64,000 nucleotides of DNA, taken from Paenibacillus antarcticus (GTDB lineage: Bacteria; Bacillota; Bacilli; Paenibacillales; Paenibacillaceae). Position 1 is the stretch's first letter, and each line of letters opens with the position of its first letter. The notes under the pieces are model-generated. The model did no database searches. It was not told where the DNA came from and saw only the letters and a program-made list of their open reading frames with translations. The stretch is from the NCBI RefSeq assembly GCF_001637225.1, contig NZ_LVJI01000002.1:186001-250000 (forward strand), written 5' to 3'. Below, piece by piece: positions 17,522 through 27,628 of this stretch. The position numbers and the translations under genes were made by a program.

Positions 17522-18372
17522 AATTGAGTTATCCTTTCATCAAATTCTTCGACAATAACCTCTATATTCATTTTAGAGTGATTGTTTTCCCCATCTACAA
17601 TGAAATATCCTACATCTTTAGGGATTTGAGGATTTTTAACAAAAGCATTTGTGAAAAAGTATATTTCTTTTTCTTTAAGTTCGTTGCTTGTAAGAATTTC
17701 ATCGATGAAATTTTGTACTCCAGTAGTTGGCGTCTTCGCTATGTTTGAGAATATAACGCCTACCTGAAAGATAGGACGATATTTAAATCGTTCTCTATGT
17801 ACAGATTTCAATTTCTCTATTGCTTTAAATAATAAATCTAATCCTAATACTGAATATGAATCTGGATAAATGGGCGAAACATAAAAATCGCTGGCTAATA
17901 ATGCAGCAGTTGTATAAAAAGAATAAGTTGGAGGGCAATCTAAAAGAATATATTTAAAATCATCGGTTAGCTTAAAGTCCTCAATGAAATTTTTAAGGGC
18001 TTGTTCTTTGTCTGAGCCACCTAAAGTTCTTTCAAGAAAGATAGTATTCAAATCACCAGGAATGATTGATAAATTATCACTTAGATTAAGTATTACATTT
18101 TCTTTAACGGTCTTTTCAATGTAAGAGTGATTAAACACCATATTGATGCTAGAGGTACAGACCTTAAAGTTCCTATTTTCTTCATTTTCACGTTCATACG
18201 TATGTTTATATTTATATTTTTTAAATATTGACTGTGTAAGGTTTGCTTGGGGATCTACGTCAATTAAAAGTACTCGGTCACCACGAGAAGCTAAATAGTA
18301 TCCAATTTCTTTACAAAGAGTGGTTTTTCCCACGCCACCTTTCATATTAAGAAAGGTTATTACATTTCCCAT
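17491..18372 (-). CDS. ParA-like (AAA_31) ATPase, first gene of a three-gene cassette
   Basis: A 293-residue deviant-Walker ATPase of the ParA/MinD/Soj family. The signature FLNMKGGVGKTTLCKEIGYY is at residues 5-24; VLLIDVDPQANLT (Walker A') and YILLDCPPTY (Walker B) follow in normal order. The family forms ATP-dependent dimers that bind DNA or a surface and position cargo. An upstream in-frame ATG (18399) exists, but AAGGAGGAGGAG nine bases before ATG 18372 fixes the start at MGNVITF. No ParB gene, helix-turn-helix partner or centromere-like repeat accompanies it, which argues against a plasmid partition locus. The downstream genes overlap it. Low GC and its position among restriction genes suggest horizontal transfer and a defence role (inference). 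Confidence 0.88.
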   Translation of the reverse strand: MGNVITFLNMKGGVGKTTLCKEIGYYLASRGDRVLLIDVDPQANLTQSIFKKYKYKHTYERENEENRNFKVCTSSINMVFNHSYIEKTVKENVILNLSDNLSIIPGDLNTIFLERTLGGSDKEQALKNFIEDFKLTDDFKYILLDCPPTYSFYTTAALLASDFYVSPIYPDSYSVLGLDLLFKAIEKLKSVHRERFKYRPIFQVGVIFSNIAKTPTTGVQNFIDEILTSNELKEKEIYFFTNAFVKNPQIPKDVGYFIVDGENNHSKMNIEVIVEEFDERITQLCPQNTLNQI

Positions 18373-18399
18373 CTCTAAAAACTCCTCCTCCTTGCTCAT

Positions 18400-19288
18400 A
18401 CACCATCTTTAAAGTAGCGTGAAGAGCATTATGATTATTCTTTATATTCAAAAACAAAAACTCCCATTCTAGTGAATGATTATCTATATACTTATTAAGT
18501 GGTAACCCTTGGATAGATATGTAGGATGATTATACCATATTGGTATTGAAATAGGAGCTACAATATCGAGTACTGTCACTTCAGCGTTCTCTATGATATT
18601 GGTAGAGAATCGCTGCTAGATACGGAAGAAGCGGTATCATGCAAACTCGGTTATGTAATGAGATCGTCGATACTTTGAAAAACACGCTTGGACAGGAAGA
18701 GTACAATGAACTCGAGTTAGATGAACAAGGTGAAGTACTCACCTATGTGTATTCGAAGTGAAATCATATCCGTGGGATCAAGGACGAGAAGGAGCTGAGA
18801 CTTTTTACACCTTTATCTCAAAGATCTCTTTTCCAGACCTCAACTGGTACCCAATATGCTACATGAACTGAAAAGTGAAATAGTTACAGCGGAATGGATA
18901 GATCCACTTGTTTATTTTATAAAATGGAGCGGTCTATGCTGTCTAATGGAGCAGTTCGAGCAGTTTACCAATATCAAGGACAGGTAAGCGATATTACACC
19001 GAGATAAGCAGAATGGGATAAATCATGTCATATTGGCGTTCGTTCATTTTGCGTAACTTGGAAGAAACAGATATGAAAGCCGTGATTGAGCTAAGTAATC
19101 TCACAAATAACGAGAATAATGAACTACCTATCCAGTGTGAGGTTCTATTATTTTGAGAATATATTTGCTCATAGATCGATATTTATGATGTGCTATATAA
19201 TGAATGGGAAGTATTGTAGAATAAAGGGATATATAGATGGATTGAATGAGTCTAAAGGACTATTAAGATAGAGACAGGAGCAATACAG
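18400..19288. other. Gene-poor debris between ParA-like cassette and type I system
   Basis: No intact gene is visible. Short coding-like pieces occur on the plus strand in shifting frames: one ends ELDEQGEVLTYVYSK before TGA at about 18760; another reads MSYWRSFILRNLEETDMKAV from ATG 19025 to TGA 19156 (43 residues). Frequent stops and frame changes suggest eroded genes of unknown identity. The promoters of the ParA-like cassette (minus) and of hsdM (plus; a TATAAT at 19196-19201) probably lie at its two ends. Confidence 0.5.
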
Positions 19289-20758
19289 ATGCTAACAGGA
19301 GAAATTCGCAATAAGGTTGATAAAATATGGACTGATGTATGGGCTGGAGGTATATCCAATCCCTTAACCGTAATAGAACAGCTTACCTACTTAATGTTTA
19401 TCCGTTCTTTGGATGAGAAGGAATTGGAGAATGAGAGCTTTGAGGCGATAAGTGGTGAGGCGATGCCTAAGATCTTCCCACAGGACGAAGATGGACAGGC
19501 CATGCGTTGGAGTAAATTTAAGACCAAAGATTCACGCGTGATCTATGATATTGTGGGCACGAAGGTATTTCCTTTTATCAAAACAATGAACGGAGATAAT
19601 ACGACGGCTTTTTCACGCTATATGCAAGATGCGATGTTCTTAGTTCCAACCCCTCAGGTATTGCAAAAGATTATTACAGGCTTAGATGAGTTGTATGAAC
19701 ATGACATCAAAGATTTGGATATGCAAGGTGATCTGTATGAGTATATGTTAGGTAAACTGGCAACATCCGGACAGAATGGTCAGTTTAGAACTCCAAAACA
19801 TATCCGTGATCTCATGGTGCAATTGCTTGCCCCAACTCCAAATGATAAAATATGTGACCCTGCTTGCGGCACAGCGGGATTTCTCGTATCCTCTGCGGAA
19901 TATATTAGACAAAACTATGAATCTGAGATGACAAGCGAGCAATGGGATCATTTTGCAGGCGATATGTTCTCTGGTTACGACACCGACAGAACAATGCTGC
20001 GCCTATCCGCGATGAACCTAATGCTCCATTCTATTAATCAGCCGAATATCGACTATGTGGACAGTGTATCGAAGCAGAATAGTATTGCATCCGAGTATGA
20101 TATTATCCTCGCCAATCCACCGTTTACTGGAACCGTCGATGCTGAGAGTATTAACGATAACCTAAAGATTATTTGTGATACGAAAAAGACGGAGCTTTTG
20201 TTCGTGGCACTCTTCTTACGCATTCTACGTAAAGGTGGACGTTGTGCTTGTATTGTTCCAGACGGTGTCTTGTTTGGTTCTACCAAGGCCCATAAATCGT
20301 TACGTAAAGAGTTAGTAGAGAACCACCAACTTCAGGCGGTAATCTCAATGCCGAGTGGGATATTTAAGCCGTATGCTGGTGTGAGTACGGCAATTCTACT
20401 GTTTACCAAAACAGGTGCAGGCGGAACGGATAAAGTTTGGTTCTATGATATGAAAGCCGATGGCTTTTCTTTGGATGATAAGCGTTCTTCCATTGATGCC
20501 AATGATATTCCCGACCTCCTTGCCCGCTTCCATAATATTGAGGGTGAAGCAGACCGCAAACCAACCGAACCAAGCTTCTTGGTGGACAAGTCTGCGATTG
20601 AAGCGAATGATTATGATCTTTCAATTAATAGATATAAAGAAGTTGTTTATGAAAAGGTGGAGTATGATGCACCAGAAGTGATCATGAACCGACTTGATGG
20701 GTTGAACCTTGATATTTCTGCCAAGATGGAGGAATTAAGGGGGATTCTTGGTGAGTAA
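19289..20758 (+). CDS. hsdM: Type I restriction-modification methyltransferase subunit
   Basis: A 489-residue N6-adenine methyltransferase. The helical HsdM N-terminal domain occupies about residues 5-140; SAM-binding motif I DPACGTAGFL is at ~190-199; catalytic motif IV NPPF is at ~276-279; the C-terminal part is the usual HsdS-contacting tail. AGGAG nine bases upstream supports ATG 19289. With HsdS it methylates the recognition site; with HsdR it forms the restriction complex. The order hsdM-hsdS-hsdR with an 8-base overlap between M and S indicates one operon. No frame damage is seen, so the methyltransferase should be active. Confidence 0.96.
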   Translation: MLTGEIRNKVDKIWTDVWAGGISNPLTVIEQLTYLMFIRSLDEKELENESFEAISGEAMPKIFPQDEDGQAMRWSKFKTKDSRVIYDIVGTKVFPFIKTMNGDNTTAFSRYMQDAMFLVPTPQVLQKIITGLDELYEHDIKDLDMQGDLYEYMLGKLATSGQNGQFRTPKHIRDLMVQLLAPTPNDKICDPACGTAGFLVSSAEYIRQNYESEMTSEQWDHFAGDMFSGYDTDRTMLRLSAMNLMLHSINQPNIDYVDSVSKQNSIASEYDIILANPPFTGTVDAESINDNLKIICDTKKTELLFVALFLRILRKGGRCACIVPDGVLFGSTKAHKSLRKELVENHQLQAVISMPSGIFKPYAGVSTAILLFTKTGAGGTDKVWFYDMKADGFSLDDKRSSIDANDIPDLLARFHNIEGEADRKPTEPSFLVDKSAIEANDYDLSINRYKEVVYEKVEYDAPEVIMNRLDGLNLDISAKMEELRGILGE

Positions 20759-21929
20759 GTGGGAAATGGTTAAATTGGGTGATGTATTCAAAATAACTTC
20801 TGGTGGAACACCGTCAAAAAGTAAACCTGAGTATTATGAAAATGGAACCATACAATGGGTGAGAACTGGAGACTTAAAAGGTAAGTATATTACTAAAGTT
20901 GAAGGAAGAATAACGGAAGAGGCACTCAACAAGAGCTCAGCAAAACGATTTCCTGTTGATACTGTTCTTATTGCGATGTATGGTGCTACAATTGGTGCTT
21001 GTTCAATTCTTTCTATTGACGCAGCTACCAATCAAGCTTGTGCAGCTCTTTTGCCGAATGGAGAGATTGATAGTTCTTATTTATATTATTTCCTTTGCAG
21101 TAAGAAAAATGACTTTATAAAGATGGGAGTAGGAGGAGCACAGCCTAATATTTCGGCTACCCTAATCAAGGGTGTCCCTATGCCACTCCCACCTCTGCAA
21201 ACCCAAAAGCAAATTGCAAAAACTTTAGACACCGCCGCAGAACTGCTTGCTATGCGCAAACAGGAGCTTGCTGAGCTGGACAACCTTATCAAATCGACCT
21301 TTTATGATTTGTTTGGTGATCCTATTACCAATGAAAAGGGATGGGATCATTGTTCTGTAGGAAAATCCATTAAAGTTATAGAAGCAGGGTGGAGTGTAGA
21401 CGGTGTTAAGAGACAAAAAGGAAATGAAGAAAGGGCAGTTCTAAGAGTTAGTGCAGTTACATCAGGTTATTTTCGAGAAACAGAATGTAAAGTGTTAGAT
21501 AAGGATTTGAATATAAAAAAATATGTATTCCCTCATAAGAATGACTTATTGTTTAGTAGAGCCAATACAAGAGAATTAGTAGGAGCAACATGCATAATTT
21601 TTGAAGACTATCCAGACTTACTCCTTCCAGATAAGTTATGGAGAATTGAATTTAATAATCTAGCCAACGTTATCTATATGAAATATATATTAAGTGATAA
21701 CTCAGTAAGGAATAGCTTATCTAATGTATCAACTGGAACAAGTGGCTCCATGTATAATATATCTATGGGAAAATTGAAAGCGATAAATATTCCCCTTCCA
21801 CCAATAGAACTCCAAACCCAATTCGCCACCATCGTCACCAAAATCGAGGAACAAAAATCCCTCGTAAAAAAGGCGATCGACGAAATACAGTACCTGTTCG
21901 ACAGTTTGATGAACGAGTATTTTGAATAG
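20751..21929 (+). CDS. hsdS: Type I specificity subunit
   Basis: A 392-residue protein with two target-recognition domains, each followed by a conserved helical spacer: the first is about 1-150 with spacer MPLPPLQTQKQIAKTL, the second about 185-350 with IPLPPIELQTQFATIV. Each domain should read one half of a bipartite site, and the spacer helices set the gap. Starts TTG 20748 and GTG 20751 are both possible; the GGGGG ribosome site at 20739-20743 is better spaced for GTG 20751. The central and distal repeats are alike in sequence, as in many subunits that swap domains by recombination. No inverted hsdS copies are present in this window, so phase variation is not indicated. Confidence 0.94.
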   Translation: MSKWEMVKLGDVFKITSGGTPSKSKPEYYENGTIQWVRTGDLKGKYITKVEGRITEEALNKSSAKRFPVDTVLIAMYGATIGACSILSIDAATNQACAALLPNGEIDSSYLYYFLCSKKNDFIKMGVGGAQPNISATLIKGVPMPLPPLQTQKQIAKTLDTAAELLAMRKQELAELDNLIKSTFYDLFGDPITNEKGWDHCSVGKSIKVIEAGWSVDGVKRQKGNEERAVLRVSAVTSGYFRETECKVLDKDLNIKKYVFPHKNDLLFSRANTRELVGATCIIFEDYPDLLLPDKLWRIEFNNLANVIYMKYILSDNSVRNSLSNVSTGTSGSMYNISMGKLKAINIPLPPIELQTQFATIVTKIEEQKSLVKKAIDEIQYLFDSLMNEYFE

Positions 21930-21968
21930 AAATTGTAAACCTATAAATTAATCTGAGAGGTGAACTTC

Positions 21969-24900
21969 ATGTCTCCAAACTTTGATTTCTTACAGGAACA
22001 ACCGGAGTATGCTTTGTTTGCTATGGCTTGCGTTGAAGCGGAGCGGGTGCTAAGCACCTCTCCTGCTATGGCGGCGGTTGGTAGTCGTAAGGCCTTAGAG
22101 CTAGCGGTCAAATGGGTATATACTGCGGATAACACGATTATTATGCCATATAAGGATAATTTGCAGGCATTGATTCACGAGCCTACATTCAGATTCGCCA
22201 TGGAGAACCAGACTTGGGGTAAGCTACCCTATATCATCAAGCTGGGGAACCTGGCGGTACATACAGAGAAATCAATCAGTCGCAGTGACGCTATTCTATC
22301 CCTTTCCTCTTTGTTTGAATTCGTACAGTGGATAGATTACTGCTACGGTGTAAACTATGAAGAACGTCAATTCAATGAAGAGAATATTCCTGCGGATAAG
22401 GTCATTCTAGACGAAGCGAAGATTAAAGAGAAAGATAGCTTAATCGAGCAAAAAGATTCTGAATTAGAGGTTTTACGTGCTAAGATCGCTGCTATGAGTG
22501 ACCAACTTACCGCAGATAAAGCGCAGCATAAGGAAGAGCGCCACTTTACCCCTGAAGATATCTCGGAGTTCATGACGCGTAAGAAATATATAGATGTAGA
22601 CTTGAAACTGCTTGGCTGGGTATTTGGTGATGATGTACGAGAAGAAGTGCCGCTTTACGGTATGCCTAATCATGAGGGAATAGGAAAGGCGGATTATGTG
22701 TTGTACGGTAAAGATGGACTTCCGCTTGCGATCATCGAGGCGAAGCGTACCTCTAAAGATCCGAAGATCGGCACGCATCAAGCGAAGCTGTATGCGGATT
22801 GCTTAGAGAAGATGACAGGCCGACGGCCGATGATGTTTACTACCAATGGCTTTGTTACGAATTTTTGGGATGATGTAACCTCGCCAGAACGTAAGGTGAG
22901 CGGAATATTCTCCAAGAGCGATCTTGAGAAATTGATGAACCGTCGTAGTGAACGGAAAGTGTTAGACGAAATACATATTGATGACAAAATTACCGATCGC
23001 TATTACCAAAAGGAAGCCATTCGTGCCGTATGCGAGAACATTGGTACAGGTCATCGAAAAGCATTACTCGTGATGGCGACAGGCACGGGTAAGACAAGAA
23101 CTGCCTCTAGCTTAACGGATGTATTATCCCGAGGTGGCTATGTCACCAACGTTTTATTTTTGGCGGATCGAACAGCTCTGGTCAAACAAGCCAAGGACGA
23201 TTTCAAAAACTATCTTCCAGATATGTCTCTATGTAATTTGTTAAGTAATAAAGAGGATAAGACCGCACGTATTGTATTTTCAACCTATCCGACGATGCTT
23301 AACGCCATAGACACGGCTAAGGGTGATGACGGTAAGCGTCTGTTTACACCTGCCCACTTTGATTTAATTATTGTGGATGAAGCACATCGAAGTATATTTA
23401 AGAAATATCGAGCGATATTTGAATATTTTGACGGTATCCTGGTAGGTTTGACGGCAACACCAAAGTCCGATGTTGATCACAATACCTACGACTTCTTCGA
23501 AGTGGAGAATGGCGTGCCTACCTATGCTTATGACTATGACACCGCCGTGGAGATAGATCATGTGTTGGTGCCTTATTATAATATTGAAATAGCCACAAAA
23601 ATCTTGGATTATGGCATTACCTACGATGATCTATCCCCTGAGGATCAGGCGCGTTATGAAGAAGATTTCACAGATGAAGATGGGGATATGCCTGATTTTA
23701 TACCGTCTCCTGCGGTGAATGAATTTATCTTTAACCAATCTACCGTTGATATGGTGTTAGAAGATTTAATGACCAAGGGGAAGAAGGTTGGAGGTGGGGA
23801 CAGACTAGGGAAGACTATTATTTTTGCACAAAATAAAAGACATGCTCAATATATCGTCGAACGTTTCAATAAGCTGTATCCCCAGTATCATGGAAGTTTC
23901 GCTAAACGTATTGTCTCGGAAGATATGTATGCTCAATCAATGATTGATGAGTTTAAGGTTGCAGAGAAGGAACCTCATATTGCCGTGTCGGTAGATATGT
24001 TGGATACTGGAATTGATGTGCCAGAGATCGTTAATCTGGTATTCTTCAAGCGTATTCGGTCCAAGACAAAGTTCTGGCAGATGATCGGTCGTGGCACAAG
24101 ACTATGCAAGAATCTTTTTGGAGAAGGAGAACATAAGACGGGTTTTGTTATCTTTGATTATCTAGGGAACTTCGAGTTCTTCCGTGAACACAAGGAGGGC
24201 TTGCAGGGCAATGAAGCCCAGAGTATATCCGAAGGGATTTTTGCGAAGCGAGTTCGATTGATTCATCATATGCAGCAGTCTATCTTTATCGATGATCCTT
24301 ATCAAGTGATTCGGACAGATTTAATAGAGACAGTATTACAGCAAATTAAAGCTTTGAATACGGAATTAGTTTCGGTAAAAATGCAGCTGCAATATATTGA
24401 AAAATATAAACATAGCGGGGCCTTCGTATGCCTCTCTGATTTAGATAAAAGTGATCTGATCAAGTATCTTGCACCGATTGTATATATGAATGATACGGAT
24501 GAGCATGCCAAACATTTTGATAATCTTATGTATGGGTTAATGATTGCTCAGATTGAAGGATTGGCATATTTCAAGAGAAGCAAGAAACAGTTAATTGATG
24601 TTTGTATTAAACTATCAAGACGTGCGACGGTTTCAAAGGTTAAAGAAAAACTAGAGTTGATCAATACGATCGGTACGGATGACTTTTGGGAGAGTTCAGA
24701 TATTCTGAACTTTGAGAAGGTACGTGTAGAGTTGCGTAATCTGATCAAAATTATTGTAGATGAGGGTGGAAAGAAACCTATCTATACGAACCTTGCCGAT
24801 GAAATCATCACGATTAAAGAGGGTATGCCGATGAGCCAGGCTTATGATTTTGAAGATTACAAGCTAAAGGTCAATCGTTATATTGAGAAAAATCGTGATA

Positions 24901-25316
24901 CGCTGGCTATTCATAAGCTACGTAACAATATTCCATTGTCTGCGCTCGACTACGAGAATCTGGAGCATATTTTCACTGGCGAGTTGGGTACGGCAGAGGA
25001 TTATAAACGAGAATATCAAGACACTCCATTCGGTTTACTAGTACGTAAAATTGCTAAACTAGAAGCGGAAGCTGCAAATGCTATATTTTCAGAATTTATT
25101 AGTGATCAGTCACTAAGTCAGACACAAATCGTCTTTGTCAAAAAGGTCATCGATTATATTGTGCAGAACGGCTATATCGAGAATGTATCTGAACTTACAA
25201 AGCCACCCTTTGATAAACCACATACTTTCATTAAGTTGTTTGATGGGACGAAGCAGAAGCAGTTAGTAGAGATCGTTACGAAGTTTAAAGAGAATGCGGT
25301 TAAGATCATAGGATAA
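21969..25316 (+). CDS. hsdR: Type I restriction endonuclease, motor/nuclease subunit
   Basis: A protein of about 1115 residues. An N-terminal DUF4145-like helical domain (~1-140) is followed by a short coiled coil, then the PD-(D/E)xK nuclease (KADYVLYG ... LAIIEAKRTS near residue 255), the SF2 translocase with Walker A MATGTGKTR (~370) and DEAH (~470), motif VI MIGRGTRLC (~700), and an EcoEI-type R C-terminal domain. It translocates DNA and cuts unmethylated DNA with HsdM/HsdS. A GTG at 21960 is in frame, but GAGAGG at 21955-21960 fits ATG 21969 (MSPNFDF). A 39-base gap separates it from hsdS. The DUF4145-HsdR architecture belongs to the EcoEI/type IB-like lineage. Confidence 0.95.
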   Translation: MSPNFDFLQEQPEYALFAMACVEAERVLSTSPAMAAVGSRKALELAVKWVYTADNTIIMPYKDNLQALIHEPTFRFAMENQTWGKLPYIIKLGNLAVHTEKSISRSDAILSLSSLFEFVQWIDYCYGVNYEERQFNEENIPADKVILDEAKIKEKDSLIEQKDSELEVLRAKIAAMSDQLTADKAQHKEERHFTPEDISEFMTRKKYIDVDLKLLGWVFGDDVREEVPLYGMPNHEGIGKADYVLYGKDGLPLAIIEAKRTSKDPKIGTHQAKLYADCLEKMTGRRPMMFTTNGFVTNFWDDVTSPERKVSGIFSKSDLEKLMNRRSERKVLDEIHIDDKITDRYYQKEAIRAVCENIGTGHRKALLVMATGTGKTRTASSLTDVLSRGGYVTNVLFLADRTALVKQAKDDFKNYLPDMSLCNLLSNKEDKTARIVFSTYPTMLNAIDTAKGDDGKRLFTPAHFDLIIVDEAHRSIFKKYRAIFEYFDGILVGLTATPKSDVDHNTYDFFEVENGVPTYAYDYDTAVEIDHVLVPYYNIEIATKILDYGITYDDLSPEDQARYEEDFTDEDGDMPDFIPSPAVNEFIFNQSTVDMVLEDLMTKGKKVGGGDRLGKTIIFAQNKRHAQYIVERFNKLYPQYHGSFAKRIVSEDMYAQSMIDEFKVAEKEPHIAVSVDMLDTGIDVPEIVNLVFFKRIRSKTKFWQMIGRGTRLCKNLFGEGEHKTGFVIFDYLGNFEFFREHKEGLQGNEAQSISEGIFAKRVRLIHHMQQSIFIDDPYQVIRTDLIETVLQQIKALNTELVSVKMQLQYIEKYKHSGAFVCLSDLDKSDLIKYLAPIVYMNDTDEHAKHFDNLMYGLMIAQIEGLAYFKRSKKQLIDVCIKLSRRATVSKVKEKLELINTIGTDDFWESSDILNFEKVRVELRNLIKIIVDEGGKKPIYTNLADEIITIKEGMPMSQAYDFEDYKLKVNRYIEKNRDTLAIHKLRNNIPLSALDYENLEHIFTGELGTAEDYKREYQDTPFGLLVRKIAKLEAEAANAIFSEFISDQSLSQTQIVFVKKVIDYIVQNGYIENVSELTKPPFDKPHTFIKLFDGTKQKQLVEIVTKFKENAVKIIG

Positions 25317-25432
25317 AGCCAATGATTGGGAACCGAATAATGTGATTGTAAAATATTGTTGTATTGAATAAGGGATTGAGCTAAATTTCTTTCTCAAATT
25401 AACAAGAAAATCAAACTAAACAGGTGACTCCA

Positions 25433-27628
25433 ATGACACTACCTATAGAACTATCAAATATCTTTAAAAACAAACAGAAATCATACAAAATGATCCTCAT
25501 TAAAGCGATCCTAGATGTTATGAAAGGATCTGACAATAGAGAGGTTCCATTCACACAAGTGAAGGAACAGTTTCTTAAAATTCTTCGAGATAGAGAAGCA
25601 GGACAACTGAAAGTAGACTCGCCTCCAGCGAAAATGGCATCTTCATGGAGAGAAATTACTTCAGTTCAGCTCCAGCACATTATAAACACGCCAATCGAGG
25701 TGTTATCAGCCGTACTAGAATACAACAAAGAACAGCAAACTATAGGTTTCAACTCAAATATATACAATCAACTAAACGATGAAGTTATTGATGAACTATA
25801 TAGCTATGCAGAGCAAGAACTAGAGAACTATTACAATCAGATGGATAGTTCCTTTTCGCTGCATGATGCATTGCATTCGGTGATGTCTAGTTACCTTGAT
25901 GCTAAAAAGGAGTCTTTTGGAGGTCATCCATTGGGTAACTTGCTTAGGCAGGTTATCCCTAATGGGCTTAAGGAATTATCCTTTATTGGTGACAACCTGA
26001 AGGTGCAAGGGTCTGTGGGACAGGGGAATTGGGCGAATATCCCTTGGATTGCTATTATGGATAAAAGAATTACTGGAACAACGCAGCATGGTGAGTATAT
26101 CGTATACCTATTTGCTGAGGACATGAGTTCTGTATATTTGACATTAGCTCAAGGAGTAACTGTTCCAAAGAATGATATGGGAAAAGTACAAGCATATCAA
26201 TACCTCCGTAATAAAGTAACTGACATTCGTAAACTTATCTCACTGGATGGAATGGTTCAGGATGATCAGATTAATTTAACATCTGGGGGTCTTGGGCAAG
26301 ATTATCAGGTATCAACAGTGGCGTATTATCGGTATGAGGCAGATCAGTTACCTGATGATGAGCAGCTCATCGCTGATCTGAATAAAGTGTTCGAATACTA
26401 TAATCAGTATGTAGATATCACGTTACATATGGCTGAAGTGATTAAGCCTAAGGAAGTGGAAGATATGGATCCGATGACGACAAAAGAGCGCTTAGATACA
26501 ATCAAACAATTTATTAATCGCAATGGATTTCATTACCCTGATTATCTGATCGAGAACTTCTATCTATCTTTGAAGACAAAGCCGTTCGTTATTCTAGCAG
26601 GTGTGTCCGGCACAGGGAAAACAAAGCTGGTAAAGCTGTTTGCAGAAGCGTTTGGGGCAACGAATGAGAATGGTCAGTTCAATCTAATTCCAGTAAGACC
26701 AGATTGGAGCGATCCATCGGATCTTCTCGGATATAAGGACCTATCAGGTAATTTTCGACCAGGGCAACTGACTGAGGTTCTTGTTGATGCAATGAAGCCG
26801 ATAAATCGAGATAAGCCTTATTTTATTTGTTTAGATGAAATGAATCTAGCAAGAGTTGAACACTATTTCAGTGATCTGTTAAGCATATTGGAGACACAGG
26901 AATGGCAGGGAGATCGAATTGTTACATCGACATTGATTCATGCTAAATCTCTCTCATCAGAAGATGATCAGATGATATATGGAAATATTTATTTACCAGA
27001 CAATGTGTATATCATCGGTACGGTGAATATGGACGAGACAACACATCCTTTTAGCAAAAAAGTTCTGGATCGGGCTAATACGCTTGAGTTCAATTACATT
27101 AACCTTGGTCAGTATCCAGATATGGAGTTAGTGTCCAAGAGTATTGATTCCGCACAGCCTACACCGAATTCATTCCTACGTAGTGATTATCTACAGTTGA
27201 TTGATGTTTATAAAGAGAATAGTGAATTGGTTAAGAGGAATACGGAACTGTTAGTGAAGATCAATGGTATTTTAGAAAATATACATTCTCATGTGGGTTT
27301 CCGTATTCGGGATGCAGTCTGTTTCTATATGATTTACAATGAACGTTCGGATTTATTAAGTGAGGATATAGCATTTGATATGCAGCTTCTTCAGAAGATA
27401 TTACCTAGAATTCAAGGAAGCAGTATGTCTGTGAAACGGGCACTACTTTGCTTGATGGAGATCGCTTTAGGTACTAGCCTAAAAATATCAGAATTAGCAG
27501 ACGATGCTTCAAATTTATATAAACCTAGTATTCTAGAAGGTGCTAAATACCCGCAAACAGCACGGAAACTGGTATTCATGATTAGGAGGTTAGAAGAAGA
27601 TGGGTTCACCTCTTTCTGGCTCTCTTAA
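25433..27628 (+). CDS. McrB-type GTPase of a modification-dependent restriction system
   Basis: About 731 residues. The N-terminal half holds an MrcB-like DUF3578 region (IPWIAIMDKRITGTTQHGEY) likely to recognise modified or foreign DNA. The C-terminal AAA+ motor has Walker A GVSGTGKTKL near 393, Walker B-like CLDEMNLARVEHYFSDLLS near 470, and GTVNMDETTHPFSKKVLDR near 535, the hallmark of McrB GTPases. It would assemble with the DUF2357/McrC protein encoded next, whose gene overlaps by 29 bases. ATG 25433 is preferred over GTG 25424 because AGGTGA at 25422-25427 needs room. Confidence 0.9.
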   Translation: MTLPIELSNIFKNKQKSYKMILIKAILDVMKGSDNREVPFTQVKEQFLKILRDREAGQLKVDSPPAKMASSWREITSVQLQHIINTPIEVLSAVLEYNKEQQTIGFNSNIYNQLNDEVIDELYSYAEQELENYYNQMDSSFSLHDALHSVMSSYLDAKKESFGGHPLGNLLRQVIPNGLKELSFIGDNLKVQGSVGQGNWANIPWIAIMDKRITGTTQHGEYIVYLFAEDMSSVYLTLAQGVTVPKNDMGKVQAYQYLRNKVTDIRKLISLDGMVQDDQINLTSGGLGQDYQVSTVAYYRYEADQLPDDEQLIADLNKVFEYYNQYVDITLHMAEVIKPKEVEDMDPMTTKERLDTIKQFINRNGFHYPDYLIENFYLSLKTKPFVILAGVSGTGKTKLVKLFAEAFGATNENGQFNLIPVRPDWSDPSDLLGYKDLSGNFRPGQLTEVLVDAMKPINRDKPYFICLDEMNLARVEHYFSDLLSILETQEWQGDRIVTSTLIHAKSLSSEDDQMIYGNIYLPDNVYIIGTVNMDETTHPFSKKVLDRANTLEFNYINLGQYPDMELVSKSIDSAQPTPNSFLRSDYLQLIDVYKENSELVKRNTELLVKINGILENIHSHVGFRIRDAVCFYMIYNERSDLLSEDIAFDMQLLQKILPRIQGSSMSVKRALLCLMEIALGTSLKISELADDASNLYKPSILEGAKYPQTARKLVFMIRRLEEDGFTSFWLS

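Noticed and set aside
17491..18372. The ParA-like gene as part of a plasmid partition or replication locus.
   Set aside because: No ParB, no replication protein and no centromere-like repeats nearby; the surroundings are chromosomal defence genes.
20751..21929. Phase-variable specificity gene.
   Set aside because: Only one hsdS and no inverted partial copies or recombinase gene are present in the window.
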